64,000 nt of DNA from Hyphomicrobiales bacterium (GTDB lineage: Bacteria; Pseudomonadota; Alphaproteobacteria; Rhizobiales; Aestuariivirgaceae): contig JANYLQ010000001.1 in the NCBI GenBank assembly GCA_025363755.1, forward strand, positions 1-64,000. Reading direction: 5' to 3'. Below are positions 7,095-17,572 of the stretch, piece by piece. How positions within the stretch are numbered: the first letter of the stretch is position 1; each line of letters starts with the position of its first letter. The notes under the pieces are model-generated. The model was not told the origin of the DNA and made no database searches. It saw nothing but the letters and a program-made list of their open reading frames with translations. The position numbers and the translations under genes were made by a program.

Positions 7095-9610
7095 TGAGAA
7101 TTGATCTTTGGTTAAAATATGCCTTTCGCAATCTGCGATCAGGCCTGAAAGGTTTTTGGATTTTTCTGTCGTGCCTAACTCTGGGTGTCGCCGCCATTGC
7201 CATGATCGGTTCATTGGCGAGCGCTGTTCAACAGGGCTTAGATGAGCAAGGTCAAATTATTTTAGGTGGCGATGTTGAATTTTCAATTGTACAGCGCGAA
7301 GCTAAGGCTGATGAACTCGCTTATATGAAATCCAAAGGTGTTGTGAGCGCCCTCTCCTCCATGCGCGCCATGGCGCAAAGCAATGGGGCATCGACCTTAG
7401 TTGAGATCAAAGCGATTGATCAAATCTATCCACTTTACGGCGCGTTAAAATTATCACCTCCTGATACCGATACATTTTCTTCCGTAAACGGATCATTCGG
7501 TGTGGCAGTTGATTCACTTTTATTGCAGCGCCTCAATCTGAAACTCGGTGACACACTGAAACTCGGCCAAGCCAATGTCATCATCCGTGCCACAATAGAT
7601 GAAGAACCAGACCGCCTTGCCAATGGCATCATCTTCGGGCCGCGCCTGATCATGAGCCAAGCAGCCCTGCAATCAACAGGCCTCGTCCAGCCAGGCTCAT
7701 TAGTCACCTATAATTATCATCTGAAGTTGAATAGCGAAGGCAATCTGAGTGCTGGAAAAGCCGTAACCGAAGAGGCTAAAACCAAATTCCCCGAAGCAGG
7801 CTGGCGCACCCGCACCACGGACAAGGCAGCCCAAGGTGCTGATGAATTCGTGGGCAAGCTTGGATATTTCATGACGTTGGTGAGTGTCGCTGCCCTTGTA
7901 ATTGGTGGGGCCGGTATCGCAAATGCTGTATCCGCATTTGTTAATCGCAGGCGCGACGCCATTGCGACGTTAAAATGTTTAGGTCTTCCAAATCGCGATG
8001 TGGTGGGCATCAGCCTCACAGAAATTATCGCTGTCAGTTTGCTTGGCATTGCCATCGCCTTATGCGCTGGCGCGGCAACGCCTTTTGCAGTGCATTGGGT
8101 ATTTGGAAAGGTCTTACCTCTGCCGATCTCAACCCATATCATGTGGATGCCGCTGGGTTTTGCAGCTGCACTCGGACTTTTAATCACCCTCGCATTTTCG
8201 CTTCGGCCGCTGTCACGCATTGCTAACATTCAAGGTGCCGCCCTGTTTCGTTCGCACAGCATGGATGAAGCAGGTAAAATTAACTGGCGTTATGCCACTG
8301 CATCATTCGGCATTCTTGGCGTGGCCGCTGTTCTGATTTTGGTAAGCTTCGAAGACCCAAAAGTAACTGCGGGTTATCTCGGTGGCTTAGCCGCAAGTTT
8401 TGTTATCCTCGCAGCACTGGCTTCCCTCATCGTCAGGGGTGCCAGCCTTCTTCCACGCCCTAAAAACCTATTGCTGCGCCAAGCCGTGCTCAGCCTTTAC
8501 AAGCCCGGTGCAACTTCGCGCTCGGTGATTATGGCATTAGGCTTGGGTCTCACATTATTTGTGACCCTCGCACTCACCGATCAAACCCTGAGCAACGAAC
8601 TTAAATCCAGCATCCCTGATCGCGCACCCGCTTTTTTCTTTATCGATGTCCCTAATACATCATTGGATGAGTTTACATCTAAACTCAAAACCCAAGATGG
8701 TGTGACCAACATCACCAACGCGCCCATGCTCAGAGGCCGCATCACGAAAGTGAAAGGTGTTCCCGCTGAGCAGGTAAAACCAAATTCTGACGCATCCTGG
8801 GCCTTGAAGGGTGATCGCGGCCTGACCTATGCCGACGAATTGCCCAAAGGTTCAACGCTTGTTGAAGGCCAGTGGTGGGCCAAAGACTATGCCGGGCCAA
8901 ATCTTGTTTCGATGACCCAAGATATTGCGTTAGGCTTGGATCTTAAAATCGGCGACAAAATCACCGTGAATGTTTTGGGGCGTGAAGTCGAGGCACAGAT
9001 CGCAAATTTACGCACCGTCAATTGGCGGGCCATGGGGATCAATTTCGTGCTTGTGTTTACGCCCGGCACTTTGAAGGCGGCACCGCATGCCGAAATCGTG
9101 ACTGTCGAAATGAAAGGCGGTGATGAAGGAAACTTATTAAATGCAATGGCCGCCGCCTACCCTGCTGTGACCGCCATTCGGGTGAAAGATGCATTGGCCA
9201 CAGTTGGCGATCTGCTTGGCAAAATGTTAACGGCCGTGCGCGGTGCAAACATCATCACATTGCTGACTGGCATTCTAGTCTTGGCAGGCGCACTCGCGGC
9301 GGGCCTTTCATCACGGAGCTATGAAGCGGTGGTTCTCAAAACTTATGGTGCAACCCGCCGTCAGTTGCTTGGCGCATTTACCATTGAATATGCGTTGCTC
9401 GGATTGGTCGCTGCTGTATTCGGTATTGTCGTTGGTTCGCTCGGGTCATGGTTCCTTGCATATTATATTTTAGAAATTCCGTGGAGTTTTTCGGCTTCCA
9501 CCGCAATCATCACGGCTCTCGTTGCGATGGTTCTCACCATTGCGGCGGGCCTCAGCGTCACGGCGCGTGCCCTTTCTGCCAAGCCTTCCTTCTATTTAAG
9601 AAATGAGTAA
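7094..9610 (+). CDS. ybbP: ABC transporter permease YbbP-like (FtsX/MacB superfamily)
   Basis: A large permease of 838 residues. It begins with LKYAFRNLRSGLKGFWIFLSCLTLGVAAIAMIGSLASAVQQGL, a first membrane segment, then a periplasmic MacB-like domain. A block of FtsX-type helices (about 255-370), central helices, a second periplasmic domain (about 505-700) and a final FtsX block (about 715-835, ITLLTGILVLAGALAAGLSSRSYEAVVLKTYGATRRQLL) follow. This double-FtsX layout is the YbbP/AttF type. Together with ybbA and the divergent esterase it repeats the enterobacterial tesA-ybbAP arrangement, which hints at a shared job with lipid-like substrates at the envelope. Confidence 0.92.
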   Translation: MRIDLWLKYAFRNLRSGLKGFWIFLSCLTLGVAAIAMIGSLASAVQQGLDEQGQIILGGDVEFSIVQREAKADELAYMKSKGVVSALSSMRAMAQSNGASTLVEIKAIDQIYPLYGALKLSPPDTDTFSSVNGSFGVAVDSLLLQRLNLKLGDTLKLGQANVIIRATIDEEPDRLANGIIFGPRLIMSQAALQSTGLVQPGSLVTYNYHLKLNSEGNLSAGKAVTEEAKTKFPEAGWRTRTTDKAAQGADEFVGKLGYFMTLVSVAALVIGGAGIANAVSAFVNRRRDAIATLKCLGLPNRDVVGISLTEIIAVSLLGIAIALCAGAATPFAVHWVFGKVLPLPISTHIMWMPLGFAAALGLLITLAFSLRPLSRIANIQGAALFRSHSMDEAGKINWRYATASFGILGVAAVLILVSFEDPKVTAGYLGGLAASFVILAALASLIVRGASLLPRPKNLLLRQAVLSLYKPGATSRSVIMALGLGLTLFVTLALTDQTLSNELKSSIPDRAPAFFFIDVPNTSLDEFTSKLKTQDGVTNITNAPMLRGRITKVKGVPAEQVKPNSDASWALKGDRGLTYADELPKGSTLVEGQWWAKDYAGPNLVSMTQDIALGLDLKIGDKITVNVLGREVEAQIANLRTVNWRAMGINFVLVFTPGTLKAAPHAEIVTVEMKGGDEGNLLNAMAAAYPAVTAIRVKDALATVGDLLGKMLTAVRGANIITLLTGILVLAGALAAGLSSRSYEAVVLKTYGATRRQLLGAFTIEYALLGLVAAVFGIVVGSLGSWFLAYYILEIPWSFSASTAIITALVAMVLTIAAGLSVTARALSAKPSFYLRNE

Positions 9611-9619
9611 TAAGGCCCC

Positions 9620-10201
9620 ATGGTTGTTTTAAATCGAATCTACACAAGAACCGGCGATGCTGGTGAAACTGCATTGGGCACAGGCGAACGCCTGTCCAAA
9701 GCTCATATACGTATTTCAGCTTATGGCACGGTTGATGAAACCAACGCCACAATAGGTGTAGCGCGGTTACATCTCGTAGAGTTACCAAAACTCGATGCTA
9801 TGCTGGCGCGCATTCAAAATGAACTTTTTGATCTGGGCGCTGACCTTTGCGTGCCTGATCGCGGCGAGAAATTAGAATTCGAACCCTTGCGCATTTTGCC
9901 AAAGCAATACGAACGCATTGAAACTGAAATCGATGAGCTGAATGCCGAGCTTTCTCCTCTGCGTTCGTTCGTATTGCCAGCAGGCCACGCAGCTGCCGCC
10001 CAGCTTCACATCTGCCGCACCGTGTGTCGCCGCGCTGAGCGTCTTGTGGTCGAACTTGCCGCAATCGAGGCTGAGCATGTGAGCGAAGGGGCCATCGCCT
10101 ATATTAATCGCCTCTCTGATTTCTTCTTTGTCGCCAGCCGCTGGGTAAATTTTAAATCGGGAACAGGTGATGTCCTGTGGGTGCCGGGGAAGACGCGCTA
10201 A
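9620..10201 (+). CDS. Cob(I)alamin adenosyltransferase, PduO type
   Basis: A 193-residue ATP:cob(I)alamin adenosyltransferase. The ATP-binding N-terminus is clear (IYTRTGDAGETALGTGERLSK, then ISAYGTVDETNA), and the helical part carries FVLPAGHAAAAQLHICRTVCRRAERLV and INRLSDFFFVASRWVN. It makes adenosylcobalamin, which the class II ribonucleotide reductase encoded at 25.3 kb needs. It lies 9 bases after ybbP and its stop codon directly precedes the start of the LysE-family gene, so these are probably co-transcribed. Confidence 0.95.
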   Translation: MVVLNRIYTRTGDAGETALGTGERLSKAHIRISAYGTVDETNATIGVARLHLVELPKLDAMLARIQNELFDLGADLCVPDRGEKLEFEPLRILPKQYERIETEIDELNAELSPLRSFVLPAGHAAAAQLHICRTVCRRAERLVVELAAIEAEHVSEGAIAYINRLSDFFFVASRWVNFKSGTGDVLWVPGKTR

Positions 10202-10804
10202 ATGCTAAGCGCCATTCTCGCAGGTTTCGCATTAGGCGGCGGTTTGATTGTGGCTATTGGCGCGCAAAATGCATTCGTCATACGTCAAGGCGTTTTGAAC
10301 AGTCACATCTTCTGGATTTGCCTGTTCTGTGCCATGAGCGATGCCATTCTCATTTGGAGTGGTGTTTACGGCATGGGGGTTGTGGTTGAAACTCTGCCTT
10401 GGTTCATTCCTGTACTCACTTACGGTGGAGCGGCTTTTCTCATCTGGTATGGCGTTAAAGCCTTGCGTCGTGTCCTGAAACCCGAGGCGCTCAAAGAAGA
10501 AAGCAAAACCACGACGAGCCTTTTCATGGCACTGGCTTCTTGTGCAGCATTCACTTGGCTCAACCCTCATGTCTATCTTGATACACTGATCCTCGTTGGT
10601 TCCATCGCAAATAGCAGGACTGCAGGCGAGCAAACCCCCTTTGCAATGGGCGCATCAATAGCGTCGTTCGCATGGTTCTTTCTAATCGGCTATGGTGCCA
10701 AAGCCCTGCGCGGGCCTCTGTCAAAACCCATCGTTTGGCGCGGCATTGATTTGATCATCACCCTCATCATGTTCTATCTCGCATATAAATTGCTTATCGG
10801 CTAA
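10202..10804 (+). CDS. LysE/ArgO family amino-acid exporter
   Basis: A 200-residue membrane protein with six hydrophobic segments. Family hallmarks are GGLIVAIGAQNAFVIRQGV near the N-terminus and FTWLNPHVYLDTLILVGSIA in the middle, both characteristic of LysE/ArgO carriers that export basic amino acids. Whether arginine or lysine is the substrate cannot be told from sequence. The start codon follows the stop of the adenosyltransferase gene with no gap. Confidence 0.92.
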   Translation: MLSAILAGFALGGGLIVAIGAQNAFVIRQGVLNSHIFWICLFCAMSDAILIWSGVYGMGVVVETLPWFIPVLTYGGAAFLIWYGVKALRRVLKPEALKEESKTTTSLFMALASCAAFTWLNPHVYLDTLILVGSIANSRTAGEQTPFAMGASIASFAWFFLIGYGAKALRGPLSKPIVWRGIDLIITLIMFYLAYKLLIG

Positions 10805-10813
10805 ACAGCATGA

Positions 10814-11497
10814 ATGTTCCTGCCCCTCCATGATGACACACCGCTGAGAGTTATCCGCTTTCAGTTTGTCACCATGGCCATCATCATCATAAACATACTG
10901 ATCTTCCTCTATACAGGCCCCCTCGGCAGCGATTACATTTTGGCCAGTGCCGAAGGAAATTTTGGTCTCGTACCAAACGAACTGCTTCACACCGAAGCTT
11001 CCATTGGCAATATTGCCGAGCCCTTCACCCTCATAACTTATCTTTTCCTGCATGGTGGGTGGATGCATTTAATCGGCAATATGCTGTTCATGTGGGTGTT
11101 TGCAGACAACATCGAAGATGCATATGGTTATGTGGGTTTTGCGATTTTCTTCCTCCTCTGCGGCGTGGTGGGTGGCCTTACCCATGTTTTCATGATGCCC
11201 AATTCTAATAGCCCATTGATCGGTGCATCAGGTGCTGTCTCGGGCGTGCTTGCGGCTTATCTGGTGCTATATCCGCGCGCCCGTGTTTGGGTGTTGCCGC
11301 TCTTTCCAGTGCCCATTCCGCTTCCAGCTATTTTGGTTCTGGGTTTCTGGTTCTTGCTTCAGGTTTACCATGTGGCCGCGGCCAAGGCTGGCGAGGATAT
11401 TGCCTGGTGGGCCCATATCGGCGGTTTTGCCTTCGGATTAGTGATAACGATGATTATGCGGAGCAGGCTGGCCTTCACGCCAAATGGTCGCATTTGA
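10814..11497 (+). CDS. Rhomboid family intramembrane serine protease
   Basis: A 227-residue polytopic membrane protein. Catalytic features are the GASGAVSG motif at 137-144 (nucleophile S139) and the partner histidine H201 in WWAHIGGFAFG. The H85 and N89 residues of HGGWMHLIGNMLFMWVF line the oxyanion site. The N-terminus MFLPLHDDTPLRVIRFQFVT is typical of the alphaproteobacterial branch. It cleaves membrane-anchored substrates, which are unknown here. It follows the LysE gene by 9 bases and probably ends that operon. Confidence 0.94.
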   Translation: MFLPLHDDTPLRVIRFQFVTMAIIIINILIFLYTGPLGSDYILASAEGNFGLVPNELLHTEASIGNIAEPFTLITYLFLHGGWMHLIGNMLFMWVFADNIEDAYGYVGFAIFFLLCGVVGGLTHVFMMPNSNSPLIGASGAVSGVLAAYLVLYPRARVWVLPLFPVPIPLPAILVLGFWFLLQVYHVAAAKAGEDIAWWAHIGGFAFGLVITMIMRSRLAFTPNGRI

Positions 11498-11519
11498 ATA
11501 GTCCACGCCGTTCTCAGAA

Positions 11520-11548
11520 TTGACTATCATGCCCCCCAACACTAGTGT
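11520..11548 (+). promoter_or_regulatory. Possible promoter for etfBA
   Basis: TTGACT (11520-11525) and TAGTGT (11543-11548) are 17 bases apart, 27 bases before the etfB start. The -10 box is weak, so this is a tentative call. Confidence 0.35.
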
Positions 11549-11575
11549 CCGGCCAAATTTCCCTATGAGGTTCTC

Positions 11576-12322
11576 ATGAAAGTTGTTGTCGCTGTAAAGC
11601 GCGTGGTTGATTATAACGTGAAAATCCGCGTCAAGGCGGATGGTTCGGGCGTTGAATTGGCCAATGTGAAAATGTCGATGAACCCGTTTGACGAAATCGG
11701 CGTTGAAGAAGCCATTCGCCTCAAAGAAAAAGGCATCGTGTCTGAAATCATTGTCGTCTCAATTGGCCCAGCTCAATCTCAAGAAACCTTGCGCACCGCA
11801 CTTGCCATGGGTGCCGACCGCGCAATTCTGGTGAAGCATGATGAATATGTGGAACCATTGGGTGTGGCCAAAATTCTCAAAGGCGTCATCGAAGCCGAAA
11901 AACCTGAACTCGTGATTTTGGGCAAACAAGCAATCGACGATGATTGCAATCAGACGGGCCAAATGCTGGCTGCACTCGTGGGTTGGCCCCAAGCCACCGC
12001 CTGTTCAAAGCTCGAGCCCGGTCAAGGTGAAGCCACCATTACCCGCGAAATTGATGGCGGTTTGCAAACGCTTAAAGTGAAGATGCCGCTGATCATCACA
12101 ACCGATCTGCGCTTGAACCAACCGCGCTATGCTTCGCTACCAAACATCATGAAGGCCAAGAAAAAGCCGCTCGATGAAAAGTCACCGGCCGATTATGGCG
12201 CAGATGTGAAGCCTCGCTTGAAAATGATCAAAACCGAAGAGCCACCAAAGCGCCTGGCCGGTATAAAAGTAAAATCCGTTGCTGAACTTGTCGGCGCGCT
12301 TAAAACTGCGGGAGCAATCTAA
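11576..12322 (+). CDS. etfB: Electron transfer flavoprotein, beta subunit
   Basis: A 248-residue EtfB that holds AMP and pairs with EtfA to carry electrons from acyl-CoA and N-methyl amine dehydrogenases to ETF-ubiquinone oxidoreductase. It shows the classic start [26 protein letters not shown] and the motif [12 protein letters not shown]. The [27 protein letters not shown] segment and the [22 protein letters not shown] anchor at the C-terminus are also present. A GAGG ribosome site lies just upstream. The gene is 2 bases from etfA. Likely electron donors in this window include the dimethylglycine dehydrogenase-like enzyme at 34.4 kb. Confidence 0.97.
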   Translation: MKVVVAVKRVVDYNVKIRVKADGSGVELANVKMSMNPFDEIGVEEAIRLKEKGIVSEIIVVSIGPAQSQETLRTALAMGADRAILVKHDEYVEPLGVAKILKGVIEAEKPELVILGKQAIDDDCNQTGQMLAALVGWPQATACSKLEPGQGEATITREIDGGLQTLKVKMPLIITTDLRLNQPRYASLPNIMKAKKKPLDEKSPADYGADVKPRLKMIKTEEPPKRLAGIKVKSVAELVGALKTAGAI

Positions 12323-12324
12323 CC

Positions 12325-13266
12325 ATGGCCGTTCTTCTGATTGCTGAACACGATAATCACGTTGTTAAAGATGCAACGCACAAAGCGCTCACTGCCGCTG
12401 TTCAAATGGGTGGCGACGTTCATGTGCTGGTTGCGGGTAACAATGCTGGCGCTGCGGCCAAACATGCTGCGAAATTGACAGGTGTGAAGAAAGTGCTTCA
12501 TGTCGAATCCGAAGCCTTGGAACGCCCATTGGCTGAACCAATGGCCGCCACAATTGTGGCTTTGGCTCCGGCCTATGATCATATCGTGGCACCTGCCACC
12601 ACCAATGGCAAAAATTTTATGCCGCGCGCGGCAGCACTTTTAGACATGATGCAAATTTCTGATATTTCTGAAGTGAAATCCGCCGATACGTTTGTGCGTC
12701 TGATCTATGCAGGAAACGCCGTGCAAACTGTTCAATCACTTGATGCCAAAAAGATCATCACCGTGCGCACAGCTTCTTTTGTTGCCGCTGGTGAGACAGG
12801 TTCGGCTTCTATTGAAAACGCAAACGCTGCGGCTGATCCTGCACTGTCTTCTTACGTCAGCGAAAATCTCACGCAATCAGATCGTCCCGAACTCACCTCT
12901 GCTAAGATCATTGTATCGGGCGGTCGTGGGATGCAATCGGGCGAAAACTTCAAGATGCTTGAAGCTGTGGCCAAAAAGCTCAATGCCGCTGTAGGTGCTT
13001 CGCGCGCGGCTGTGGATGCAGGCTATGTGCCCAATGATTATCAAGTAGGCCAAACTGGCAAAGTGGTTGCGCCCAATCTTTATATCGCCGTGGGTATTTC
13101 AGGCGCCATTCAACATCTGGCTGGCATGAAGGATTCAAAAATCATCGTTGCCATCAACAAGGATGATGAAGCTCCAATCTTCCAAGTGGCAGATTATGGT
13201 TTAGTGGCTGATCTATTTACGGCTGTACCTGAACTTGAGGCTGAACTCGGCAAGCTCGGAAAATAA
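12325..13266 (+). CDS. etfA: Electron transfer flavoprotein, alpha subunit
   Basis: A 313-residue EtfA, the FAD-binding partner of EtfB. The N-terminal part carries [28 protein letters not shown]. The FAD domain shows [61 protein letters not shown] and [20 protein letters not shown], the usual order for the family. It starts with a good ribosome site (GGAGC) 2 bases after etfB. Transcription most likely ends at the strong hairpin at 13.4 kb. Confidence 0.97.
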   Translation: MAVLLIAEHDNHVVKDATHKALTAAVQMGGDVHVLVAGNNAGAAAKHAAKLTGVKKVLHVESEALERPLAEPMAATIVALAPAYDHIVAPATTNGKNFMPRAAALLDMMQISDISEVKSADTFVRLIYAGNAVQTVQSLDAKKIITVRTASFVAAGETGSASIENANAAADPALSSYVSENLTQSDRPELTSAKIIVSGGRGMQSGENFKMLEAVAKKLNAAVGASRAAVDAGYVPNDYQVGQTGKVVAPNLYIAVGISGAIQHLAGMKDSKIIVAINKDDEAPIFQVADYGLVADLFTAVPELEAELGKLGK

Positions 13267-13396
13267 CTAATAATATTTGCTTCCAAGCGGAACTATTCCC
13301 GAAACATGCGCGTTTTCGTCTGGTAATCACTACGCAAAGCATAGTTCCCCCCGGAATGCCGCGCAGTGAGCACAAACACGTCCTGATGTGTTGTTT

Positions 13397-13439
13397 AATG
13401 ACTTGGCCTGCTCCCCCCGATCGGCCAAGTCATTTTTTT
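13397..13439 (+). terminator. Strong Rho-independent terminator after etfBA
   Basis: A perfect 12-base stem, AATGACTTGGCC (13397-13408) with GGCCAAGTCATT (13423-13434), is followed by a run of T. The stem is bounded by A/T on both sides, so it may also end transcription of the MFS gene arriving from the other strand. Confidence 0.92.
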
Positions 13440-13445
13440 GTCTTT

Positions 13446-14600
13446 TTAGACTTTGAGCCGATTTGCATAAAGCGACGCAAACAAAGCTAAAATCAGGAAT
13501 CCCAGTGCCGTCCAGCCCGATGTAGGTGACGCGCCACCTTTTAAAAGCTGACCGCCCACCCCTGAGCCAATGGCCTGACCCAAATAGACTGCAGACGTAT
13601 TGAGTGCCACCGTGGCCGAAGCCAATGGGGGCGTCAGTTGAACCAAACGACTTTGTTGCAATGAATTGGAGGAAAATGTGCCAAGCCCCCAAAGTGCCAT
13701 GCCTAAAATCATGCCCCAATAATTGCCAAACATTAGCGTAAACACGGTAAAACCAATGCACAGGCTGACCAATGCCAAAGCAATCACTTTGGGAACTGCA
13801 ATGCTGCTCACCATATTTGAACCGAGCGTATTGCCGACGACTCCGGCAGCACCAGCAATGGCGAAGGCCAGAGAAATTTGCAAAGCCGTCGCAGCTGTGA
13901 CTTGTTTTAAAATTGGAGCAAGGTAACCCAACACCGAAATTTGCCCAGACATGCTCAGCAAAGTAACCAATAAGACGCAAAGCAATGCGGGTGAGGTGAA
14001 AACCGATACCCAGGATTTAAGATTAAGAGGAACACCAAAAAGTTTTGGCGGCACGGTGAACCAAATTGCAGCCGCACTGATAAGTGAAAGTCCCGCCATT
14101 AAAGCAAACACCATACGCCAGCCAATCCAGTCACCGAGCAATGCACCAATTGGAATGCCACCAACGGACGCCACCGACCAACCAATAAAAATAAATGCAA
14201 TCGCCGAAGCGCGGCGTTCACCTGGCACCAGCAAACCCACAGTGGCCGCAGCTTGAGGTGAAAAAATGCCTGCCGCACTGATCATTAGCGCACGCACGAT
14301 AAGTAGTGACCAGAAATCATTAGTGAAAGCCGAGAGCAAATGCCCCGCTGCATAAAGCAACATTGAAAGCGTGAGCAATAACCGTCGATCAACCCGCGTC
14401 GTCATCATAGCCAGCACCGGCGCACCGATCCCCACAACAACACCACCAACCAGCAACAATAATCCAGCGGTCGCTGTATCCACATGAAGCTCAGCCGAAA
14501 GCTGATTGAGCATCCCAGCAGGCAAAAGTACCCCCGTGCCGATCACAAAATTACCAAACACCATGGCCCACAGTGCCAAGTTAGTTCGAGATTCCGTCAT
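13446..14600 (-). CDS. MFS transporter (drug/sugar efflux type)
   Basis: A protein of 384 residues from ATG 14600, with about 12 hydrophobic segments of the major facilitator type. The N-terminal half has LALWAMVFGNFVIGTGVLLPAGMLNQLSAEL and the loop motif TRVDRRLLLTLSMLLYA, with LMISAAGIFSPQAAATVGLLVPGERRASAIAFIF near the fourth and fifth helices, as in AraJ/Bcr-like efflux carriers. Substrate unknown. A longer frame up to 14645 adds no recognisable sequence. It stands alone between etfA (convergent) and a divergent dehydrogenase gene. Confidence 0.88.
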   Translation of the reverse strand: MTESRTNLALWAMVFGNFVIGTGVLLPAGMLNQLSAELHVDTATAGLLLLVGGVVVGIGAPVLAMMTTRVDRRLLLTLSMLLYAAGHLLSAFTNDFWSLLIVRALMISAAGIFSPQAAATVGLLVPGERRASAIAFIFIGWSVASVGGIPIGALLGDWIGWRMVFALMAGLSLISAAAIWFTVPPKLFGVPLNLKSWVSVFTSPALLCVLLVTLLSMSGQISVLGYLAPILKQVTAATALQISLAFAIAGAAGVVGNTLGSNMVSSIAVPKVIALALVSLCIGFTVFTLMFGNYWGMILGMALWGLGTFSSNSLQQSRLVQLTPPLASATVALNTSAVYLGQAIGSGVGGQLLKGGASPTSGWTALGFLILALFASLYANRLKV

Positions 14601-14689
14601 TTTGGCCCTTCTCGCAACTGCGAAATGTTCTTGCCCGCACCGCAACAGCGTAATAGGCTTGGGTCAAATCATGAATTGAACGAAAGTGA

Positions 14690-15574
14690 ATGTCCAATAT
14701 GAAAATTGCAAAGGTGGGTATCATTGGCGCAGGTCAGATGGGTTGCGGCATTGCCCAAGTCTGCGCGGCGGCGGGCTATCACGTCGGCGTCTATGATGCA
14801 GCACAAGACCGTATCACAGCAGGTATTGCCAATATCGATGCCGGCCTTTCGCGACGTGTGAAATCTGGAAAATTGACGGAAGATGCAAAGACTGCGTTGC
14901 TGGCCCATATTGTGCCTGTGAATGGTTTTGAGGGTTTTAGCGATTTTGATTTGGTAATTGAATCCGCCACCGAAAACGAAGCCATCAAGCGCCAGATTTT
15001 CGAGGCCGTAACGCCGCATTTGAAAGCCGATTGCATCATTGCTTCGAACACATCGTCAATTTCAATCACACGCCTTGCCGCCACAACTGGCCGTCCTGAA
15101 AAATTTATGGGCATACATTTTATGAACCCGGTTCCGGTGATGGAACTCGTCGAGCTCATCAGGGGCATTGCCACCGATGAAACTGTCTTCAAATCCATTC
15201 AAGCTTTCACGCTGACATTGGGCAAAACCACGGCTATTTCAGAAGACTATCCGGCATTCATCGTAAACCGTATCTTGTTGCCGATGATCAATGAAGCAAT
15301 TTACACACTCTATGAAGGTGTAGGCAGTGTGACCGCCATCGACACCGCCATGAAACTGGGCGCGCACCACCCAATGGGGCCATTAGAGCTTGCCGATTTC
15401 ATCGGTCTCGATACGTGCCTCTCGGTGATGCAGGTGCTGCATGATGGTTTGGCAGATTCAAAATATCGCCCCTGCCCATTGCTGGTCAAATATGTCGAAG
15501 CCGGATGGCTAGGCCGCAAGGTGAAGCGCGGGTTTTATGATTATCGCGGGGAAACACCAGTACCGACGCGGTGA
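14690..15574 (+). CDS. 3-hydroxyacyl-CoA (3-hydroxybutyryl-CoA) dehydrogenase
   Basis: A 294-residue NAD-dependent dehydrogenase. The Rossmann motif VGIIGAGQMGCGIAQVCA is at 9-26, followed by FDLVIESATENEAIK, ASNTSSISITRLAATTGRPEKFMGIHFMNPVPVMELVE (with the catalytic His) and EDYPAFIVNRILLPMINEAI. The C-terminal dimer domain includes GAHHPMGPLELADFIGLD. Stand-alone enzymes of this size make or oxidise 3-hydroxybutyryl-CoA in fatty acid or butyrate/PHB metabolism. A second ATG 9 bases downstream is an alternative start. Its 3' end abuts the end of the convergent tlpA. Confidence 0.95.
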   Translation: MSNMKIAKVGIIGAGQMGCGIAQVCAAAGYHVGVYDAAQDRITAGIANIDAGLSRRVKSGKLTEDAKTALLAHIVPVNGFEGFSDFDLVIESATENEAIKRQIFEAVTPHLKADCIIASNTSSISITRLAATTGRPEKFMGIHFMNPVPVMELVELIRGIATDETVFKSIQAFTLTLGKTTAISEDYPAFIVNRILLPMINEAIYTLYEGVGSVTAIDTAMKLGAHHPMGPLELADFIGLDTCLSVMQVLHDGLADSKYRPCPLLVKYVEAGWLGRKVKRGFYDYRGETPVPTR

Positions 15575-16150
15575 CTATTTCACTGCCAAGGCCGCCTTAA
15601 CCAAATCCTGCGCATCCTTTGAGGCCCAATCGGCTGGACCTAACAAACGGCCAATTTCTTTACCATCGCGGCCAATAAGCAATGTGGTTGGTAAGCCTAA
15701 TGATTGCACCGCCGCCAATCCAGCCATCTTCTGATCGACATATAAAGTTAGATTTTCAGCGCCCGAATCCTTCAAAAACGCCGCAGAGGCCTCTGCTCCT
15801 TTCAAGTCTTCGCTAATCGCCACTACCTCAAAATCAGCCGAACCCAGCAATTTCTGCAGCTGAGCAAGTTCAGGCATTTCCTTGCGGCAGGGGGCACACC
15901 AAGTTGCCCAGAGATTGAGTAAAACCACTTTGCCCTTCCAATGGCTTAGGTCGAGTGGCGCACCCTTGCCATCGGCAAAAGAAAAGGCCGCAATATCTTT
16001 TGGCGCTGAATGTTTGATAAAAGCCGCTAAAGTTGAAGCGGTTTCGGCAGCGGGGACATCAGCCACCTTGCGTCCAGCACCCTGAAACAAGTAAACGGCA
16101 ACAGCGACAATAAGTGCGGCAAGCAAGACGGGCAGGAATTTCGATTTCAT
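15575..16150 (-). CDS. tlpA: TlpA-like periplasmic thioredoxin
   Basis: A 191-residue protein anchored by an N-terminal hydrophobic segment ([18 protein letters not shown]). The thioredoxin domain carries [19 protein letters not shown] with C85 and C88, and a cis-Pro loop in [19 protein letters not shown]. Family members reduce cysteine pairs in cytochrome c oxidase assembly or cytochrome c maturation partners. It is divergent from argH, 33 bases away, an arrangement common in Hyphomicrobiales. Confidence 0.93.
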   Translation of the reverse strand: MKSKFLPVLLAALIVAVAVYLFQGAGRKVADVPAAETASTLAAFIKHSAPKDIAAFSFADGKGAPLDLSHWKGKVVLLNLWATWCAPCRKEMPELAQLQKLLGSADFEVVAISEDLKGAEASAAFLKDSGAENLTLYVDQKMAGLAAVQSLGLPTTLLIGRDGKEIGRLLGPADWASKDAQDLVKAALAVK

Positions 16151-16183
16151 ATTTGGAATGTCCAGTTCGAAAAAGGATATTTG

Positions 16184-17569
16184 ATGACCAATAAAATGTG
16201 GGGTGGCAGGTTTGCGTCAGGCCCTTCTGCCATAATGGCGGAAATAAATGCATCAATTGATTTTGATCGCAAGTTATTTGCACAAGACATCGCAGGCTCC
16301 AAAGCCCATGCCGCTATGTTGGCCAAGCAAAACATTATCTCCAAGGCCGATTTGAAAGCCATTCACACAGGTCTAGATCAAATCAAAACCGAAATCGAAA
16401 CTGGAAAATTCAAATTCAGCCCAGCGCTTGAAGATATTCATCTGAATATCGAAAGTCGACTGAAAGAATTGATTGGCGAACGTGCTGGCCGCCTTCACAC
16501 CGCCAGAAGCCGCAATGATCAAGTGATCACCGATGTCAGATTATTCGTTCGTGATGCCATCGATCATATTGATGCAGGCTTGGCAGACTTACAATTGGCT
16601 TTGGCCAAACAAGCAGAAACCCACGCCGCCACCATCATGCCGGGTTTCACGCATTTGCAATCAGCCCAACCCGTCACCTTTGGTCATCATATGCTGGCTT
16701 ATGTCGAAATGTTGTCGCGTGACCGTGGGCGTTTTTCAGATGCGCGCAAAAGATTGAATGAAAATCCGTTGGGGGCCGCGGCCCTTGCTGGAACGTCCTT
16801 TCCGATTGATCGGCATATGACGACGAAAGATTTGGGCTTTGATCAGCCAATGCGTAATTCTCTAGATGCCGTTTCGGCGCGTGATTTTATTTTAGAGACG
16901 CTTGCGGCTTCAAGCATTTGCGCCATTCACCTTTCGCGGCTTGCTGAAGAAATCGTTATTTGGTGCTCATCGCAATTTCGCTTTGTGAAGCTGTCGGATA
17001 AATTTACGACGGGTTCATCCATCATGCCGCAAAAGCGCAATCCTGATGCAGCAGAACTGATCCGCGCCAAGCCTGGACGCATCATTGGAGCGTTCACATC
17101 GGTAGCAATTATGATGAAAGGCCTGCCTTTGGCTTTCAACAAAGACATGCAGGAAGATAAAGAACCTACCTTTGATGCGCTCGATAATCTGGCCCTCGCC
17201 ATTGCCGCCATGGCCGGCATGGTGCGGGATTTGGAGCCTAATAAAGACGTTCTGAAAGCCGCTGCCAATAGCGGATATGCCACGGCTACTGACCTTGCCG
17301 ATTGGCTGGTGCAGAACCTCAAAATTCCATTTCGCGATGCCCATCATGTCACAGGCCGCATTGTGGCTCTGGCTGAAAAAAAATCATGTCTTTTGTCAGA
17401 ACTTTCGCTAGAAGACATGCAATCAATATCTTCTGGCATTACCAAAGCGGTCTTCAAAGTTCTTACTGTTGAAGCTTCGGTAGCCTCCAGAACCAGTTTT
17501 GGTGGCACTGCACCTGTTAACGTGCGCCGTGCAGCCAAACGCTGGCTAAAGTTCCCGAAAGGAAAGTGA
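16184..17569 (+). CDS. argH: Argininosuccinate lyase
   Basis: A 461-residue enzyme that splits argininosuccinate into arginine and fumarate, the last step of arginine synthesis. It begins [23 protein letters not shown] and carries [20 protein letters not shown], the [17 protein letters not shown] motif, and the fumarase-superfamily signature [20 protein letters not shown] with its catalytic serine. A TTG codon directly upstream is in frame, but the ATG at 16184 is 6 bases after an AAGGA ribosome site and is preferred. It leads an argH-lptM-lysA operon. Confidence 0.98.
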   Translation: MTNKMWGGRFASGPSAIMAEINASIDFDRKLFAQDIAGSKAHAAMLAKQNIISKADLKAIHTGLDQIKTEIETGKFKFSPALEDIHLNIESRLKELIGERAGRLHTARSRNDQVITDVRLFVRDAIDHIDAGLADLQLALAKQAETHAATIMPGFTHLQSAQPVTFGHHMLAYVEMLSRDRGRFSDARKRLNENPLGAAALAGTSFPIDRHMTTKDLGFDQPMRNSLDAVSARDFILETLAASSICAIHLSRLAEEIVIWCSSQFRFVKLSDKFTTGSSIMPQKRNPDAAELIRAKPGRIIGAFTSVAIMMKGLPLAFNKDMQEDKEPTFDALDNLALAIAAMAGMVRDLEPNKDVLKAAANSGYATATDLADWLVQNLKIPFRDAHHVTGRIVALAEKKSCLLSELSLEDMQSISSGITKAVFKVLTVEASVASRTSFGGTAPVNVRRAAKRWLKFPKGK

Positions 17570-17572
17570 GCG

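Noticed and set aside
13330-13980. Minus-strand frame of 216 codons over the terminator and MFS gene
   Set aside because: It runs through a clear terminator and is a shifted reading of the MFS gene; no family match.
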